Part shown: piece after piece, positions 44,209 to 55,069 of the stretch
Layout: each line of letters starts with the position of its first letter
How positions within the stretch are numbered: position 1 is the first letter of the stretch
Notes under the pieces: model-generated
What the model saw: only the letters and a program-made list of their open reading frames with translations
What the model was told of the DNA's origin: nothing
Database searches by the model: none
Translations under genes and position numbers: made by a program
Assembly (NCBI RefSeq): GCF_001922585.1
Contig: NZ_MRBS01000004.1
Span: 124,001 to 188,000, forward strand
From: Pantoea sp. 1.19
GTDB lineage: Bacteria; Pseudomonadota; Gammaproteobacteria; Enterobacterales; Enterobacteriaceae
Length of the DNA stretch: 64,000 nt
Direction of reading: 5' to 3'

Positions 44209-44940
44209 ATGCGTATACCCCGCATTTGGCACCCCGAACCGCTTAAGCCCGGCACCGAAGTGCTGCTGAGCGACGAAGCGGCACATCACGTTGGCCGCGT
44301 TCTGCGTATGAGCACCGGCCAGGCGCTGACGCTGTTTGATGGCAGTAATCTGACTTTTGCCGCCAGCATTGTGCAGGCCGATAAAAAGAGCGTAAAAGTA
44401 TCCCTTGCCGAGGCCACTCTCGACGATCGGGAATCTCCGCTGCATCTGCATCTAGGCCAGGTCATGTCGCGCGGCGAAAAGATGGAATTCACCATCCAGA
44501 AATCCATTGAGCTGGGCGTTAACGCGATCACCCCGCTCTACTCAGCGCGCTGCGGCGTGAAGCTGGATGCGGAACGGATGGCAAAAAAAGTGCAGCAGTG
44601 GCAAAAAATCGTCATCGCCGCCTGTGAACAGTGCGGACGCAATCGCGTACCCACCGTGCGTGAACCGGTGCCGCTGGAAACCTGGTGCGCCGAAGCCGAC
44701 GACGGGCTGAAGCTTAATCTGCATCCCCGCGCCAGCCAGAGCATTAATACTCTTCCCCAGCCGGTCTCGCGTGTGCGATTGTTAATTGGCCCGGAAGGCG
44801 GCCTCAGCGCCGAGGAGATTGCCATGACTGCCCACCACGGCTTTACCGATATTTTACTGGGTCCGCGAGTATTGCGGACAGAAACCACCGCGCTGACGGC
44901 CATTACCGCACTGCAGGTACGCTTTGGCGATTTAGGCTAA
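44209..44940 (+). CDS. rsmE: 16S rRNA m3U1498 methyltransferase RsmE
   Basis: SPOUT-superfamily methyltransferase of 243 aa. It has an N-terminal PUA-like domain ([20 protein letters not shown]) and the C-terminal knotted SAM site with [14 protein letters not shown] and [15 protein letters not shown]. It lies between endA and gshB, as in E. coli. Confidence 0.98.
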   Translation: MRIPRIWHPEPLKPGTEVLLSDEAAHHVGRVLRMSTGQALTLFDGSNLTFAASIVQADKKSVKVSLAEATLDDRESPLHLHLGQVMSRGEKMEFTIQKSIELGVNAITPLYSARCGVKLDAERMAKKVQQWQKIVIAACEQCGRNRVPTVREPVPLETWCAEADDGLKLNLHPRASQSINTLPQPVSRVRLLIGPEGGLSAEEIAMTAHHGFTDILLGPRVLRTETTALTAITALQVRFGDLG

Positions 44941-44987
44941 TTTGAGACGACGCGCACGCGCGTCCCCTCCCCTTGTCAGGAGACACC

Positions 44988-45932
44988 ATGATCAAGCTCG
45001 GCATTGTGATGGACCCGATTTCCTCCATCAACATCAAAAAAGACACCAGCTTTGCCTTCCTGCTGGAGGCGCAGCGCCGCGGCTACGCGCTGCACTATAT
45101 GGAGATGAACGATCTCTATCTGCGCCAGGGCGAAGCCCGCGCACGCAGCCGTTCGCTCGGCGTTGAGCAAAACCCGGACGGCTGGTACAGCTTCACCGGC
45201 GAGCAGGATATCGCGCTGGCCGATCTTGACGTTATCCTGATGCGTAAAGATCCGCCGTTTGATACCGAATTCATTTACGCGACCTACATTCTTGAGCGCG
45301 CCGAAGAGCAAGGCACGCTGATCGTCAATAAGCCGCAGAGCCTGCGCGACTGTAACGAAAAGTTGTTCACCGCCTGGTTTGCCGATCTGACGCCGGATAC
45401 GCTGGTTACCCGGCAAACGGCGCGAATCCGCGAGTTCTGGCAGCAACACGGCGATATCATCCTCAAACCGCTCGATGGCATGGGCGGCGCCTCCATTTTC
45501 CGCGTCAAGCAGGACGATCCTAACCTGTCCGTGATCGTGGAAACCCTGACTCAGCAGGGCAGCACCTACTGCATGGCGCAAAATTACCTGCCGGCAATCA
45601 AAGAGGGCGATAAGCGCGTGCTGGTGGTCGACGGTGAGCCGGTGCCCTGGTGTCTGGCGCGCATTCCAAAATCAGGTGAAACGCGTGGAAACCTCGCCGC
45701 CGGCGGCCGCGGTGAAGCGCGACCGCTGAGCGACAGTGACTGGGCCATCGCGCGCCGCGTCGCCCCGACGCTGAAAGCTAAAGGGCTGATTTTCGTTGGT
45801 CTGGATATCATCGGCGATAAGCTGACGGAAATTAACGTCACCAGCCCGACCTGCGTCCGCGAAATCGAGGCGGCGTTTCCGGTCTCGATCAGCGGCATGC
45901 TGATGGACGCGATCGAAAAACGTCTGGCCTGA
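44988..45932 (+). CDS. gshB: Glutathione synthetase GshB
   Basis: ATP-grasp enzyme of 314 aa that adds glycine to gamma-glutamylcysteine. It shows [24 protein letters not shown] at the N-terminus, the Gly-rich loop [14 protein letters not shown] and the C-terminal [14 protein letters not shown] metal site. I use the internal ATG preceded by CAGGAGACACC. yqgE follows. Confidence 0.98.
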   Translation: MIKLGIVMDPISSINIKKDTSFAFLLEAQRRGYALHYMEMNDLYLRQGEARARSRSLGVEQNPDGWYSFTGEQDIALADLDVILMRKDPPFDTEFIYATYILERAEEQGTLIVNKPQSLRDCNEKLFTAWFADLTPDTLVTRQTARIREFWQQHGDIILKPLDGMGGASIFRVKQDDPNLSVIVETLTQQGSTYCMAQNYLPAIKEGDKRVLVVDGEPVPWCLARIPKSGETRGNLAAGGRGEARPLSDSDWAIARRVAPTLKAKGLIFVGLDIIGDKLTEINVTSPTCVREIEAAFPVSISGMLMDAIEKRLA

Positions 45933-45950
45933 CAGGTCCCGTCTGGAACC

Positions 45951-45977
45951 GTCCGCTGATGCCCGCCGTCAGCGGAC
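45951..45977. repeat. Hairpin between gshB and yqgE
   Basis: A perfect 9-bp inverted repeat GTCCGCTGA / TCAGCGGAC with a 9-base loop lies in the 65-base gap. No T-run follows on either strand, so it is more likely an mRNA processing or stability element than a terminator. Confidence 0.5.
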
Positions 45978-45997
45978 CTCAATACAGAACTCTGCGA

Positions 45998-46558
45998 ATG
46001 AATTTACAGCATCACTTTTTGATTGCCATGCCCGGCCTTCAGGACCCGATGTTCAAACGATCGGTAATCTACATCTGCGAACACAATGATGAAGGGGCTA
46101 TGGGCCTGATCGTCAATAAGCCGATGGAGAACCTGAACGTTGCGGGCATCCTGAAAAAACTGAAGATTACGCCGCCGGCCGATCCCATTCACAAGCTGGA
46201 TAAACCGGTGTTTGCCGGTGGCCCGCTGGCGGAAGACCGCGGCTTTATCCTGCACTCCAGCCAGGGAACGTTTGGCTCCAGCATTCGCATTTCGGACAAC
46301 ACGGTGATCACCACCTCTCGCGATGTTCTGGAATCACTGGGCACCGACGGCCAGCCACAGCAGGTGCTGGTGGCGCTGGGCTACTGCGCCTGGGAGCGCG
46401 ATCAGCTGGAGGAGGAACTGCTGGAGAACGCCTGGCTGACCGCACCGGCCAACAGCAATATTCTGTTCCACACGCCGATCGCCGCCCGCTGGCGCGAAGC
46501 CGCGAAAAGCATCGGGGTCGATATCCACAATATCGCCGGCGAAGCGGGGCACGCCTGA
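45998..46558 (+). CDS. yqgE: UPF0301 (DUF179) protein YqgE
   Basis: Conserved cytoplasmic protein of 186 aa, AlgH/YqgE family. It begins [30 protein letters not shown] and contains [17 protein letters not shown]. The biochemical role is unknown. The start was chosen by alignment with E. coli. It overlaps yqgF by one base, so the two are co-expressed. Confidence 0.96.
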   Translation: MNLQHHFLIAMPGLQDPMFKRSVIYICEHNDEGAMGLIVNKPMENLNVAGILKKLKITPPADPIHKLDKPVFAGGPLAEDRGFILHSSQGTFGSSIRISDNTVITTSRDVLESLGTDGQPQQVLVALGYCAWERDQLEEELLENAWLTAPANSNILFHTPIAARWREAAKSIGVDIHNIAGEAGHA

Positions 46559-46980
46559 TGCAAACGGAAACGCTGCTGGCGTTTGATTTTGGCACCAAAA
46601 GCATCGGTGTCGCGGTCGGTCAGAGTCTGACCGGCAGCGCCCGGCCGTTAACGGCGCTAAAGGCCCGGGACGGCGTGCCGGACTGGGAAAAAATTGCCGC
46701 GCTGCTGCAAGAGTGGCAACCCCAGCGCCTGGTGGTTGGCCTGCCGCTGAATATGGACGGCACCGAGCAGCCGCTGACTCAGCGGGCGCGTAAGTTCGCC
46801 AATCGCCTGCACGGCCGTTTTGGCCTGCCGGTTGAACTGCAGGATGAGCGGCTGAGCACGGTGGCGGCACGCGCCGATCTGTTCTCCCGCGGCGGTTTCC
46901 GCGCGCTGGAAAAAGGCAGCGTGGACTCCGCCTCTGCCGCGCTGATTCTGGAAAGCTGGTTCGAAAGCCGTCCGCAGTAG
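46558..46980 (+). CDS. yqgF: RNase H-fold protein YqgF/RuvX
   Basis: Putative pre-16S rRNA maturation nuclease of 140 aa with a RuvC-like RNase H fold. The acidic residues appear in [16 protein letters not shown], in DERLSTV and near the end in [13 protein letters not shown]. The [14 protein letters not shown] block is a family signature. Translation is coupled to yqgE. It converges on yggR. Confidence 0.97.
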   Translation: MQTETLLAFDFGTKSIGVAVGQSLTGSARPLTALKARDGVPDWEKIAALLQEWQPQRLVVGLPLNMDGTEQPLTQRARKFANRLHGRFGLPVELQDERLSTVAARADLFSRGGFRALEKGSVDSASAALILESWFESRPQ

Positions 46981-47040
46981 GCCCCATTTGCCCCCGGCCA
47001 GATGCCCCCGTCGCGGGCAAACGGGGTACGCCCGTGGTGA

Positions 47041-48030
47041 TCACAGTACGCCCGCAGCCTGACGCTGCGCCAGGCTTTGGGCAAAAGTCTGCATGCCACT
47101 GCGGCTGGCGGTCTCCATCAGCCCGGGTAGCTGATGTCCCTTGCCTTCACGGATCAGCGTCGCCACCGCGGGGGTGCTCAGCAGCAGCTCAAACAGCGCC
47201 ACCCGCCCGCAGCCGGCGGCCGGAACCAGCCGCTGAGCAACCACCGCCCGCAGGCTTCCGGCCAGCTGGCTACGCACCGTCGCTTTCTCCTCCGCCGGAA
47301 AAACGTCGACCAACCGCTCAATGGCCTGCGCGGCGTGGCGGGCGTGCAGCGTGGCCAGCACCAGGTGCCCGGTTTCGGCGGCGGTCAGCGCCAACCGGAT
47401 ACTGTCGGCATCGCGCAGCTCGCCCAGCAGGATCACATCCGGGTCTTCGCGCAGCGCCGCGCGCAGCCCTTCGCTGAACGATGCGCAGTGTTCACCCACT
47501 TCGCGCTGTTGAATGAGTGACGCGCCCTCGCCGTACAGGTACTCGATCGGATCTTCCAGGGTAATGATATGCCGCGCCGGCTGCTGATGCATCGCCGCAA
47601 CGAGCGCCGTCAGGGTGGTGGATTTACCGCTGCCGGTGGCGCCGCTCACGAGAATTAACCCTCCGTCGCAGTCGGTGAGCGCCGTAACCGCCGCCGGCAG
47701 ACCCAGTGCGGCGGGCGTGGGCGCCTCGGTCGCCAGCCGGCGCAGCGCCAGCGACAGGCCGTGGTGCTGATAAAACAGGTTGGCGCGCAGGCGATGACCG
47801 CACACCGTCAGGGCAAAATCGAGCTGCCCGTGCTTCGCCAGCCGCGCGCGCTGGCGCGCATCCAGCTGCTGCTCTGCCCATGCGGCCAGCACGCTGGCCG
47901 CCAGCGGTTGCGCGTTGGGCAGCGGCGACAGACGCCCCTCGCAGCGCCAGCGCGGGAAATGGCCACTACACAGGTGTAGATCCGAGGCGTTCTGATTTAC
48001 ACTAAGGGTCACCATTTCAGCGACATTCAT
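47041..48030 (-). CDS. yggR: PilT-family ATPase YggR
   Basis: PilT-like cytoplasmic ATPase of 329 aa. It has Walker A SGATGSGKSTTLTA, the Asp box LREDPDVILLGELRD and the His box TLHARHAAQAIE. It lacks the tetracysteine module of GspE. No pilus structural genes are adjacent; whether it acts on a type IV pilus elsewhere is unknown. I start at MNVAEMVTLSVNQNASDLHLC, which aligns with E. coli. It is divergent from yggS with about 15 bases between starts. Confidence 0.93.
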   Translation of the reverse strand: MNVAEMVTLSVNQNASDLHLCSGHFPRWRCEGRLSPLPNAQPLAASVLAAWAEQQLDARQRARLAKHGQLDFALTVCGHRLRANLFYQHHGLSLALRRLATEAPTPAALGLPAAVTALTDCDGGLILVSGATGSGKSTTLTALVAAMHQQPARHIITLEDPIEYLYGEGASLIQQREVGEHCASFSEGLRAALREDPDVILLGELRDADSIRLALTAAETGHLVLATLHARHAAQAIERLVDVFPAEEKATVRSQLAGSLRAVVAQRLVPAAGCGRVALFELLLSTPAVATLIREGKGHQLPGLMETASRSGMQTFAQSLAQRQAAGVL

Positions 48031-48045
48031 ATGCGTTCTCCAGAG

Positions 48046-48765
48046 ATGACCGTGATTGAGCAAAACCTACAGCAAATCCGCAGGCAAATCGCCGCCGCGG
48101 CTGAGCAGTGCGGCCGCGATCCGCACGATATTTCTCTGCTTGCAGTGAGTAAAACGAAACCTGTGAGCCTGATCGAAGAGGCCATCGCCGCCGGCCAGCG
48201 CCGCTTCGGTGAAAACTATGTACAGGAGGGCGTGGACAAGATTAGCCTGCTGCGGCCGCGCTACCCGGATCTCGAGTGGCACTTTATCGGGCCGCTGCAA
48301 TCCAACAAAACCCGGCAGGTCGCCGCGCACTTTGACTGGTGTCATACTGTCGATCGCTTGCGTATCGCCCGCCGCCTGAACGACCAGCGCCCGGATGCCG
48401 TACCGCCACTCAACGTGCTGATTCAGGTAAATATCAGCGAAGAGGCCAGCAAATCTGGCATTATGGTGGCCGAACTGCCGGGCCTGGCGGCGGAGATTGC
48501 CGCACTACCGCGGCTCAGGCTGCGCGGCGTGATGGCCATTCCGGCGCCGGAAGCCAGCTATGCACGGCAGCTGGCCGTCTGCCAGCAGATGGCGGCGGCG
48601 TTTCATCATCTGCAGGCCGTCCATCCCGAAGCCGACACGTTGTCACTGGGAATGAGTGATGACATGCGCGCGGCTATTGCCGCAGGCAGCACGCTGGTGC
48701 GTATTGGCACCGCGATTTTTGGCGCCCGTGATGCCGGCGCGGCAAACCCGAACAACCCACACTGA
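48046..48765 (+). CDS. yggS: PLP homeostasis protein YggS
   Basis: COG0325 pyridoxal-phosphate-binding protein of 239 aa, fold type III barrel without known catalysis. The PLP lysine is in LLAVSKTKP. FGENYVQEGVDK, WHFIGPLQSNK and SLGMSDDMRAAI are conserved. I use MTVIEQNL, matching the E. coli N-terminus; an ATG 15 bases upstream is possible. yggT follows after 8 bases. Confidence 0.96.
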   Translation: MTVIEQNLQQIRRQIAAAAEQCGRDPHDISLLAVSKTKPVSLIEEAIAAGQRRFGENYVQEGVDKISLLRPRYPDLEWHFIGPLQSNKTRQVAAHFDWCHTVDRLRIARRLNDQRPDAVPPLNVLIQVNISEEASKSGIMVAELPGLAAEIAALPRLRLRGVMAIPAPEASYARQLAVCQQMAAAFHHLQAVHPEADTLSLGMSDDMRAAIAAGSTLVRIGTAIFGARDAGAANPNNPH

Positions 48766-48773
48766 GGAACCTC

Positions 48774-49328
48774 ATGCTGACATTGACGTTTTTGGTCAAA
48801 ACGCTTATCGATCTCTACGTAATGGTGCTGCTGCTGCGCATTTGGATGCAGTGGGCACGCTGTGATTTTTACAATCCGCTGGCGCAGTTTGTGGTGAAAA
48901 TTACCCAGCCGGTTATCAAGCCGCTGCGGCGTATTCTGCCGTCGCTGGGACCGATTGACACCGCCTCCCTGCTGCTGGCATTTGTGCTGACGACCCTGAA
49001 ATATCCACTGCTGCTGCTGATTCAGGTCGGCGCGTTTTCCGTCGATCCGGTCAATTTACTGGTCGGACTGCTATCGCTGCTGAAGTCCGCTGGCTATCTG
49101 GTGTTCTGGGTGATCATTATTCGCTCGCTGATGAGCTGGATAAGCCAGGGACGCAATCCGGTTGATTACGTGCTGATTCAGCTGACCGAGCCGCTGATGG
49201 CGCCAATTCGCCGCTTCCTGCCGGCGATGGGTGGCATCGACTTTTCGGCGATGGTGGTGATTCTGATCCTCTACCTGCTGAACTACCTTGGCATGGACCT
49301 GTTTCCGGGCCTGTGGTACCTGCTCTAA
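48774..49328 (+). CDS. yggT: YggT-family membrane protein
   Basis: Inner-membrane protein of 184 aa with two YGGT repeats. Each has a hydrophobic helix followed by an NP..........P....R..P pattern (about residues 28-60 and 120-152). The function is not established; osmotic-stress roles have been suggested. It sits between yggS and rdgB, with yggU missing. Confidence 0.95.
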   Translation: MLTLTFLVKTLIDLYVMVLLLRIWMQWARCDFYNPLAQFVVKITQPVIKPLRRILPSLGPIDTASLLLAFVLTTLKYPLLLLIQVGAFSVDPVNLLVGLLSLLKSAGYLVFWVIIIRSLMSWISQGRNPVDYVLIQLTEPLMAPIRRFLPAMGGIDFSAMVVILILYLLNYLGMDLFPGLWYLL

Positions 49329-49532
49329 CCCTGCTCCTCCACCGCGGCGGCACCGCCGTCGCGGCTTCCCCGTGGCGTGCGCCGCGGTGACCTGATACCA
49401 TACCCGCCGGTGCATGACCGCGCCCGAAGGCCAACTCCCGCTGCGCGCCGCGTCATCGCACCGTTATCCTTTTTCACCGCACGCTGGCCCGACCCAGGTC
49501 GCGGCATCATCACGTAAGCGCAGGAATGTCAC

Positions 49533-50126
49533 ATGCAAAAAGTCGTATTAGCCACCGGCAACCCCGGCAAAGTCCGCGAGCTGGCGGATCTGCTTGCCGA
49601 TTTTGGTCTGGACGTGGTGGCGCAAACCGATCTCGGCGTCATCTCCGCCGAGGAGACCGGCCTCACCTTTATTGAAAACGCCATTTTGAAAGCGCGTCAC
49701 GCCGCGGCGAAAACCGGCCTGCCGGCGCTGGCCGATGACTCCGGGCTGGCGGTCGATGCTCTCGGCGGCGCCCCGGGAATCTACTCGGCCCGCTATGCGG
49801 GCGAAGCGGCCAGCGATCGACAGAATCTGGAAAAGTTGCTTGCCGCCCTGCACGAGGTGCCGGACGATCGGCGTCAGGCGCAGTTTCACTGCGTACTGGT
49901 CTGGGTACGTCACGCCGATGATCCGGTACCGCTGGTGTTTCACGGCCGCTGGGATGGGGTCATTACCCGCGTGCCGGCTGGCGAAGGCGGTTTTGGCTAC
50001 GATCCGATTTTTTATCTGCCGGCGCTGGGCAAAACCGCCGCCGAACTGAGCAAAGCAGAAAAACAGGCGATCTCCCACCGCGGTCAGGCACTGACGCTGC
50101 TGCTGGATGCCCTGCGTGATGACTGA
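49533..50126 (+). CDS. rdgB: dITP/XTP pyrophosphatase RdgB
   Basis: Ham1-family nucleotide-sanitising enzyme of 197 aa that removes non-canonical purine triphosphates. It has [14 protein letters not shown] at the N-terminus, [24 protein letters not shown] in the centre and [13 protein letters not shown] for substrate binding. Its 3' end overlaps hemW by 8 bases. Confidence 0.98.
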   Translation: MQKVVLATGNPGKVRELADLLADFGLDVVAQTDLGVISAEETGLTFIENAILKARHAAAKTGLPALADDSGLAVDALGGAPGIYSARYAGEAASDRQNLEKLLAALHEVPDDRRQAQFHCVLVWVRHADDPVPLVFHGRWDGVITRVPAGEGGFGYDPIFYLPALGKTAAELSKAEKQAISHRGQALTLLLDALRDD

Positions 50127-51255
50127 TTTACCGCTGCTCAGCCTGTATATCCACATTCCGTGGTGCGTGCAGAAATGCCCCTACTGCGATTTCAACTCCC
50201 ATGCGCTCAAGGGCGAGGTGCCGCACGATGATTACGTGCAGCACCTGCTGCGCGATCTGGAGCAGGACCTGCCGCTAACCGGCGGGCGGCCAGTTAGCAC
50301 CGTTTTTATCGGCGGAGGAACGCCGAGCCTGCTCTCCAGCGCCGCGATGCAGACGCTGATGGACGGCGTACGGGCGCGGCTGCCGCTGGCCGCTGACGCG
50401 GAAATCACCATGGAAGCCAATCCCGGCACCGTCGAAGCCGACCGCTTTAGCGCTTATCAGCGCGCGGGGATTAACCGGATTTCGATTGGCGTGCAGAGCT
50501 TCAGCACGGAAAAACTGACCCGGCTGGGGCGCATTCACGGCCCGGAAGAAGCGGTGCGCGCCGCGCGGCTGGCGGCCGGGCTCGGCCTGCGCAGCGTTAA
50601 TCTTGACCTGATGCACGGTCTGCCCAATCAGTCACTGACAGAGGCGCTGGATGATTTGCGTCAGGCGATCGCACTGGATCCGCCGCACCTCTCCTGGTAT
50701 CAGCTGACCATTGAGCCGAATACGCTGTTCGCCTCACGCCCGCCGCGCCTGCCGGACGACGACGATCTGTGGGATATTTTTGAGCAGGGAGACCGCCTGC
50801 TGCGCGCCGCCGGCTATGAACAGTACGAAACCTCGGCGTACGCCAAACCGGGTTACCGCTGCGAGCATAATCTCAACTACTGGCGCTTTGGGGATTACCT
50901 CGGAATTGGCTGCGGCGCGCACGGTAAGCTGACGCAACCCGATGGCGAGATTGTCCGCACCACCAAAACCCGCCATCCGCGGGGCTTTATGCAGGGTCAC
51001 TACCTCGATAAACGCCACAGCGTAGCAGCGGCGGACAAGCCGTTTGAATACTTTATGAACCGATTCCGCCTGCTGGAAGCCGCGCCGCGCGCGGAGTTTT
51101 CCCGGCTAACCGGCCTGAATGAAAGTGTGATTCGCCCGCCGATTAACGCAGCGCTGGCGGCAGGCTATCTGACTGAAACCACCAGCCACTGGCAGATAAC
51201 TGAAAAAGGCAAACTGTTCCTGAATTCACTGCTGGAACTGTTTCTCGCCGACTAA
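50119..51255 (+). CDS. hemW: Heme chaperone HemW (radical SAM)
   Basis: HemN-like radical SAM protein of 378 aa, the E. coli length. The cluster motif CVQKCPYC (CxxxCxxC) is in [28 protein letters not shown] and the HemN C-domain ([18 protein letters not shown]) follow. It binds heme and helps its insertion into respiratory proteins. The start is four codons inside the longest frame. Confidence 0.97.
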   Translation: MTDLPLLSLYIHIPWCVQKCPYCDFNSHALKGEVPHDDYVQHLLRDLEQDLPLTGGRPVSTVFIGGGTPSLLSSAAMQTLMDGVRARLPLAADAEITMEANPGTVEADRFSAYQRAGINRISIGVQSFSTEKLTRLGRIHGPEEAVRAARLAAGLGLRSVNLDLMHGLPNQSLTEALDDLRQAIALDPPHLSWYQLTIEPNTLFASRPPRLPDDDDLWDIFEQGDRLLRAAGYEQYETSAYAKPGYRCEHNLNYWRFGDYLGIGCGAHGKLTQPDGEIVRTTKTRHPRGFMQGHYLDKRHSVAAADKPFEYFMNRFRLLEAAPRAEFSRLTGLNESVIRPPINAALAAGYLTETTSHWQITEKGKLFLNSLLELFLAD

Positions 51256-51262
51256 GCCGTCG

Positions 51263-51293
51263 CCAGAGTCGACCGCCCGGCGGTCGACTCTGG
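51263..51293. terminator. Long perfect hairpin between hemW and lplT
   Basis: A perfect 13-bp inverted repeat CCAGAGTCGACCG / CGGTCGACTCTGG with a 5-base loop lies between the convergent stops, 7 bases after hemW and 4 bases after lplT. T-rich tracts are weak on both sides, so it may act as a bidirectional terminator or as an RNA 3' end protector. Confidence 0.65.
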
Positions 51294-51297
51294 TTAG

Positions 51298-52491
51298 CTA
51301 GCGCGTTTTCTGCGCCAGCTGCCATCCCCACAGGACGGCAATCGCCAGTGCGAACAGCGCGCCAAAGCCGATGCCGGTGGCGACGACCGGGGCACCGAGC
51401 TTGATGGCCAGCGAATAGAGCGCCAGCATCAGCAGCATGGCGGCGTTTTCACCGAGGTTTTGCACCGCAATCGCGTTACCGCTGCCCACCGTCGCTTTGC
51501 CGCGCGCCTGCAGCAGCGCGTTCAGCGGCACCACAAAGAAGCCGCCAAGCACGCCAATCAGCAACAGAATCACATAGGCGGGGAGCAGGCTGTGTTGCAG
51601 GGCAAAACCCACCACCGCCACGCCAATCAGCACGCCGGCGGGCATGCAGCGCGCCACCGTCTCCAGCGTCACCAGCCGCGCGGCGGCGCCGGCGCCGGCC
51701 ACAATACCGACCGCCACCATCGCATTCAGCAGCGTGGGCGTGGCGTTATCGCTGATGCCCAACGCGACCGGCACCCACAGCACCAGCAGAAAACGCAGCG
51801 TGACGCCGGCGCCCCAGAACAGGCTGGTTCCCAGCAGAGAAAAGCGCGTCTCGCCGTTGCGCCACAGCACCGTGCAGGCCAGAAAAAAGCTGCGTGACAT
51901 GGCGACCGGGTGCCACGACTGACCCGGCCGCGCCGCCAGCAGCGCCGGGATCAGCAGGTTCGCCGCCACCGCCAGCGCGTAGGCCAGCACGCACACCACC
52001 AGCGCGCCGATCAGGCTCCAGTCAGCCAGCACCCCGCCGGCGACCGATCCGAGCAGGATCGCCGCAATGGTGGAGGCCTCCATTAATCCGTTGGCTTTGA
52101 CCAGCTTCTCCCCGCTGGTCAGCTCGCCGAGAATGCCGTATTTCGCCGGCGAGTAGGCCGCCGCGCCAATGCCCACCAGCGCATAGCCAACAAACGGATT
52201 CAGGCCGCAGCCGATGGTCAGGGCGCCGAGCAGTTTCAGGCCGTTAGCCACCATCATCACCCGCCCCTTGGCAAAGCTGTCGGCGATCTGGCCAACAAAC
52301 GGCGCCAGCAGAATATAGGTAGCCACAAACACCATCTGCAGTACCGGCTGGCTCCAGTCGGGATAGCGCTGCTGTTTAATCACCGCCAGGGTCGCGAACA
52401 GCAGGGCGTTATCACCAAACGCCGAGAAAAACTGTGCGCCGATCGTCGCCAGCATGCCGCGCGACAGCAGTGAGGGATTATTCTGCGACAT
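51298..52491 (-). CDS. lplT: Lysophospholipid transporter LplT
   Basis: Twelve-helix MFS protein of 397 aa that flips lysophospholipids across the inner membrane. It begins [32 protein letters not shown] and contains [24 protein letters not shown], both typical. It overlaps the aas start... region by 14 bases (its own 5' end lies at the aas 3' end order aas then lplT is not used; lplT lies downstream of aas on the - strand), and supplies Aas with substrate. Confidence 0.96.
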   Translation of the reverse strand: MSQNNPSLLSRGMLATIGAQFFSAFGDNALLFATLAVIKQQRYPDWSQPVLQMVFVATYILLAPFVGQIADSFAKGRVMMVANGLKLLGALTIGCGLNPFVGYALVGIGAAAYSPAKYGILGELTSGEKLVKANGLMEASTIAAILLGSVAGGVLADWSLIGALVVCVLAYALAVAANLLIPALLAARPGQSWHPVAMSRSFFLACTVLWRNGETRFSLLGTSLFWGAGVTLRFLLVLWVPVALGISDNATPTLLNAMVAVGIVAGAGAAARLVTLETVARCMPAGVLIGVAVVGFALQHSLLPAYVILLLIGVLGGFFVVPLNALLQARGKATVGSGNAIAVQNLGENAAMLLMLALYSLAIKLGAPVVATGIGFGALFALAIAVLWGWQLAQKTR

Positions 52492-54634
52492 GAGCCTGCT
52501 CCGCCAGCTGTTTCAGGGTGACAAAATCGGGTTTGCCGCTGCCAAGCAGCGGCAGCTGCGACAGCGAACGAATATCGCGCGGCACCGCCAGCTCCGGGCT
52601 GCCCAGCGCGCGCGCCGCCTGCTGCAGGCGCTCACGGGTCAGCGTCGGGTCGGTGGTGAACAGTACCAGTGCCTCACCGCGCGTCCCGTCCGGGCGGCTG
52701 CTGGCGGCGTGCTGTTTCTCCGGCGAGGCGCGCAGCGCAATCTGCTCCACGCTCTCCAGCGACACCATCTCACCGGCCAGCTTGGCGAAGCGTTTCGCCC
52801 GCCCGGTGATCTGCAAAAAGCCCTGATCGTCAAAGGTTACAATATCACCAGTATCGTACCAGCCGGCCTCGCTCACGCCCTCCCCATTGTCCGCCGCCGG
52901 CGTTTCCAGCACCCCGGGGCGCTCCACGCGCAGATAGCCCTTCATGATGTTGGGACCGCGCAGCTGCAGCCGTCCGCCCTGCTCAATGCCCGGTACGGCG
53001 ATCAGGCGCGAATCCATGCCCGGCAGCAGCCGCCCCACCGTATGCGGGCGCGCCACCATTGGCACGTTAATCGCTACCACCGGGGCACATTCGGTGACGC
53101 CATAGCCCTCAAGAATGCGGATACCGTAGTGGTCCTGCCAGGCCTGGCGCACGCCCTCCTGCAATTTTTCCGCGCCGGCCACCACGTAGCGCAGGCGGGC
53201 GAAATCGTACGGATTGGCAAAGCGGGCGTAGTTGCCAAGGAAGGTCGAGGTGCCAAACAGCACCGTACAGTTACGGTCATACACCAGTTCAGGCACGATG
53301 CGGTAGTGCAACGGGCTGGGATAGAGAAACACCTGCGCGCCGGTCATCAGCGGAGTCAGCAGCCCCACCGTCAGGCCAAAAGCGTGAAACAGCGGCAGCG
53401 CGGACATAAAGCGATCGCGCGGCGTGAAGTCGGCCACGGTGCGAATTTGCTCGACGTTGGCCAGCAGGCTTTTATGCGAGTGCACCACCCCTTTCGGCTG
53501 TCCTTCCGATCCGGAGGTAAACAGCACCATCGCCGGATCCTCCGGCTGCTGTCGAACGCTTGCCAGCCGTGGCAGCAGCAGGTGGCCAAGGATCCACAGC
53601 TTATCCTGCAGGGTCACCGTGCCTTTCAGATCCTCCAGATAGACCCAGCGCACCTGGCTGACGCCTTCCGGCAGGTGCTGCAGCTTGCCCTTCTCAAGGA
53701 ACTGACGCGAGGTAAACACCGTGTTAATTTGCGCGGCGGTCACCGCACAGGTCAGGCCGCTGACGCCGGCGGTGTAATTCAGCATTGCCGGGACGCGGCC
53801 GCGCATCGAAGCCCCGAGGATTGCCGCGGCGGTGACCGTGGCATTGGGCAGCAAAAGGCCAATGGTTTCCCCCGGCGCGCTGTAGCGCGCCAGAATACGC
53901 CCGACGCCGAGCGCCTTTTTGAGCAGGCCATTATAGCTGTCAGGGGCAAAATTGATGTCTTCAATGCACGGCTTAAAGCGGCCATAGCGGGTCGCGGCGC
54001 TGAGAAAAGCCTCATACAGCGTTTCGCGTGGGCGCACCTGCATCCGCGCTTCCATCATGATGTGATGCAGATGTTCACCGGCCAGCTGCCGGCGGTCGCG
54101 GGCGCGCGGCGCCTCCGGCATCGGGATCAGCGTGGGGGGCAGCACCGTCAGAGTAATGCGGGGAAACAGGCGACGTCTGACCACGCCGCCCAGGCGGCCA
54201 AAGAAACTGTACTCCGCCCCTTCGATGCGCACCGGCACCACCGTCGCCTGTGATTTTGCCGCCACAAAGCCGGCCCCGCTGTAGATTTTCATCAGCGAGC
54301 CAGTCAGGGTGATGCGCCCTTCCGGAAAAATCACTACCGGCCGCCCTTCACCCACCAGCCTGACCAGGTGTTTGAGCGACATCGGACGGGTGGGATCCAG
54401 CGGCACAAAATCGATCAGTGGCCTCAGCGCCCGCATATACCAGCGACCGGCAATGCTGCCATAGACGGCAAACACCGGACGGACGGGCAAAAACAGCGCC
54501 AGCAGCACCCCGTCCAGAAACGACATGTGGTTGGGAACAATCAGCACTTTTTCTTTATGCAGCCCGGACAGATCACCGCGCAGCGTGGTACGAAACAGTA
54601 AGCGACAGAGGAAACGAAACAGACGGAAAATCAT
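52478..54634 (-). CDS. aas: Bifunctional 2-acyl-GPE acyltransferase / acyl-ACP synthetase Aas
   Basis: Inner-membrane protein of 718 aa. The N-terminal PlsC-like domain has the acyltransferase motif NHMSFLD (HX4D) and FPEGR. The C-terminal AMP-binding domain (about residue 230 on) has [17 protein letters not shown] and [10 protein letters not shown]. It re-acylates lysophosphatidylethanolamine brought in by LplT. The 3' end overlaps the lplT start by 14 bases, so the pair is one unit. Confidence 0.98.
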   Translation of the reverse strand: MIFRLFRFLCRLLFRTTLRGDLSGLHKEKVLIVPNHMSFLDGVLLALFLPVRPVFAVYGSIAGRWYMRALRPLIDFVPLDPTRPMSLKHLVRLVGEGRPVVIFPEGRITLTGSLMKIYSGAGFVAAKSQATVVPVRIEGAEYSFFGRLGGVVRRRLFPRITLTVLPPTLIPMPEAPRARDRRQLAGEHLHHIMMEARMQVRPRETLYEAFLSAATRYGRFKPCIEDINFAPDSYNGLLKKALGVGRILARYSAPGETIGLLLPNATVTAAAILGASMRGRVPAMLNYTAGVSGLTCAVTAAQINTVFTSRQFLEKGKLQHLPEGVSQVRWVYLEDLKGTVTLQDKLWILGHLLLPRLASVRQQPEDPAMVLFTSGSEGQPKGVVHSHKSLLANVEQIRTVADFTPRDRFMSALPLFHAFGLTVGLLTPLMTGAQVFLYPSPLHYRIVPELVYDRNCTVLFGTSTFLGNYARFANPYDFARLRYVVAGAEKLQEGVRQAWQDHYGIRILEGYGVTECAPVVAINVPMVARPHTVGRLLPGMDSRLIAVPGIEQGGRLQLRGPNIMKGYLRVERPGVLETPAADNGEGVSEAGWYDTGDIVTFDDQGFLQITGRAKRFAKLAGEMVSLESVEQIALRASPEKQHAASSRPDGTRGEALVLFTTDPTLTRERLQQAARALGSPELAVPRDIRSLSQLPLLGSGKPDFVTLKQLAEQAHVAE

Positions 54635-54723
54635 GCTGGCTCCATTAGCATCTTAAGATGGCAACACCATGCCGCATCGCCATGATTTTCTCAATAAGTC
54701 CGTTCATTCCCCGGCATCAGAAT

Positions 54724-54812
54724 AAAAAAAACCCACGCATCCGCGTGGGTTGGTGCAACTGAACAGGTGGCAACATACGGGTATGCGCCGGTCCACCAAT
54801 AATACCTCTGGG
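54724..54812 (-). ncRNA. omrA: OmrA/OmrB-family small RNA, copy 1 (OmrA position)
   Basis: On the - strand this begins CCCAGAGGTATTATTGGTGG, the conserved OmrA/B 5' seed that pairs with outer-membrane protein mRNAs. It ends with the terminator hairpin ACCCACGC / GCGTGGGT and eight T, about 89 nt. Its location between aas and galR is that of E. coli omrA-omrB. A -10-like GAGAAT lies 6 bases upstream of the start. A motif shared with copy 2 lies at -72. Confidence 0.93.
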
Positions 54813-54868
54813 AGGCACATTCTCAGCGAAAAGCGCGCCGCGCCTCCAGCGCCAAAACGCAAGAGAGT

Positions 54869-54884
54869 GGGTCGAAATGCAACC
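54869..54884 (-). promoter_or_regulatory. Putative OmpR site of OmrA copy
   Basis: GGTTGCATTTCGACCC on the - strand, whose first base is 72 bases upstream of the sRNA start. The same motif lies at the same distance upstream of the second copy, and its GTT-CA-TTT core resembles OmpR sites. Confidence 0.55.
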
Positions 54885-54934
54885 AGATATGTGCAATCGG
54901 CGCGCGATTTACATTCCCCGCGGCCGGCGCCGGC

Positions 54935-55013
54935 AAAAAAAAACCCACGCATCCGCGTGGGTCGGTGTAATCAACGTTATTTCTGGTGATGTTCACCCAT
55001 TCATACCTCTGGG
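54935..55013 (-). ncRNA. omrB: OmrA/OmrB-family small RNA, copy 2 (OmrB position)
   Basis: On the - strand this begins CCCAGAGGTATGAATGGGTG and ends GATTACACCGACCCACGC / GCGTGGGT followed by nine T, about 79 nt. The 5' seed and the terminator match copy 1; the middle differs, as between E. coli OmrA and OmrB. A -10-like TAGAGT lies 6 bases before the start. It is expected to be OmpR-activated and Hfq-dependent, by analogy with E. coli. Confidence 0.93.
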
Positions 55014-55069
55014 AAAACCACTCTACTCGCGACGCGATCGTCGACGCCAGTTCGCTTTGGCAACAGTTC

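Noticed and set aside
49329-49532. Degraded yggU between yggT and rdgB
   Set aside because: Reading the + strand frames gave no DUF167 motifs, so I treat the gene as absent, not broken.
54724-54960. Repeated hairpin ACCCACGC/GCGTGGGT as a REP or mobile repeat
   Set aside because: Each copy is the terminator of an OmrA/B-type small RNA, with a T-run and a conserved 5' seed at the proper distance.
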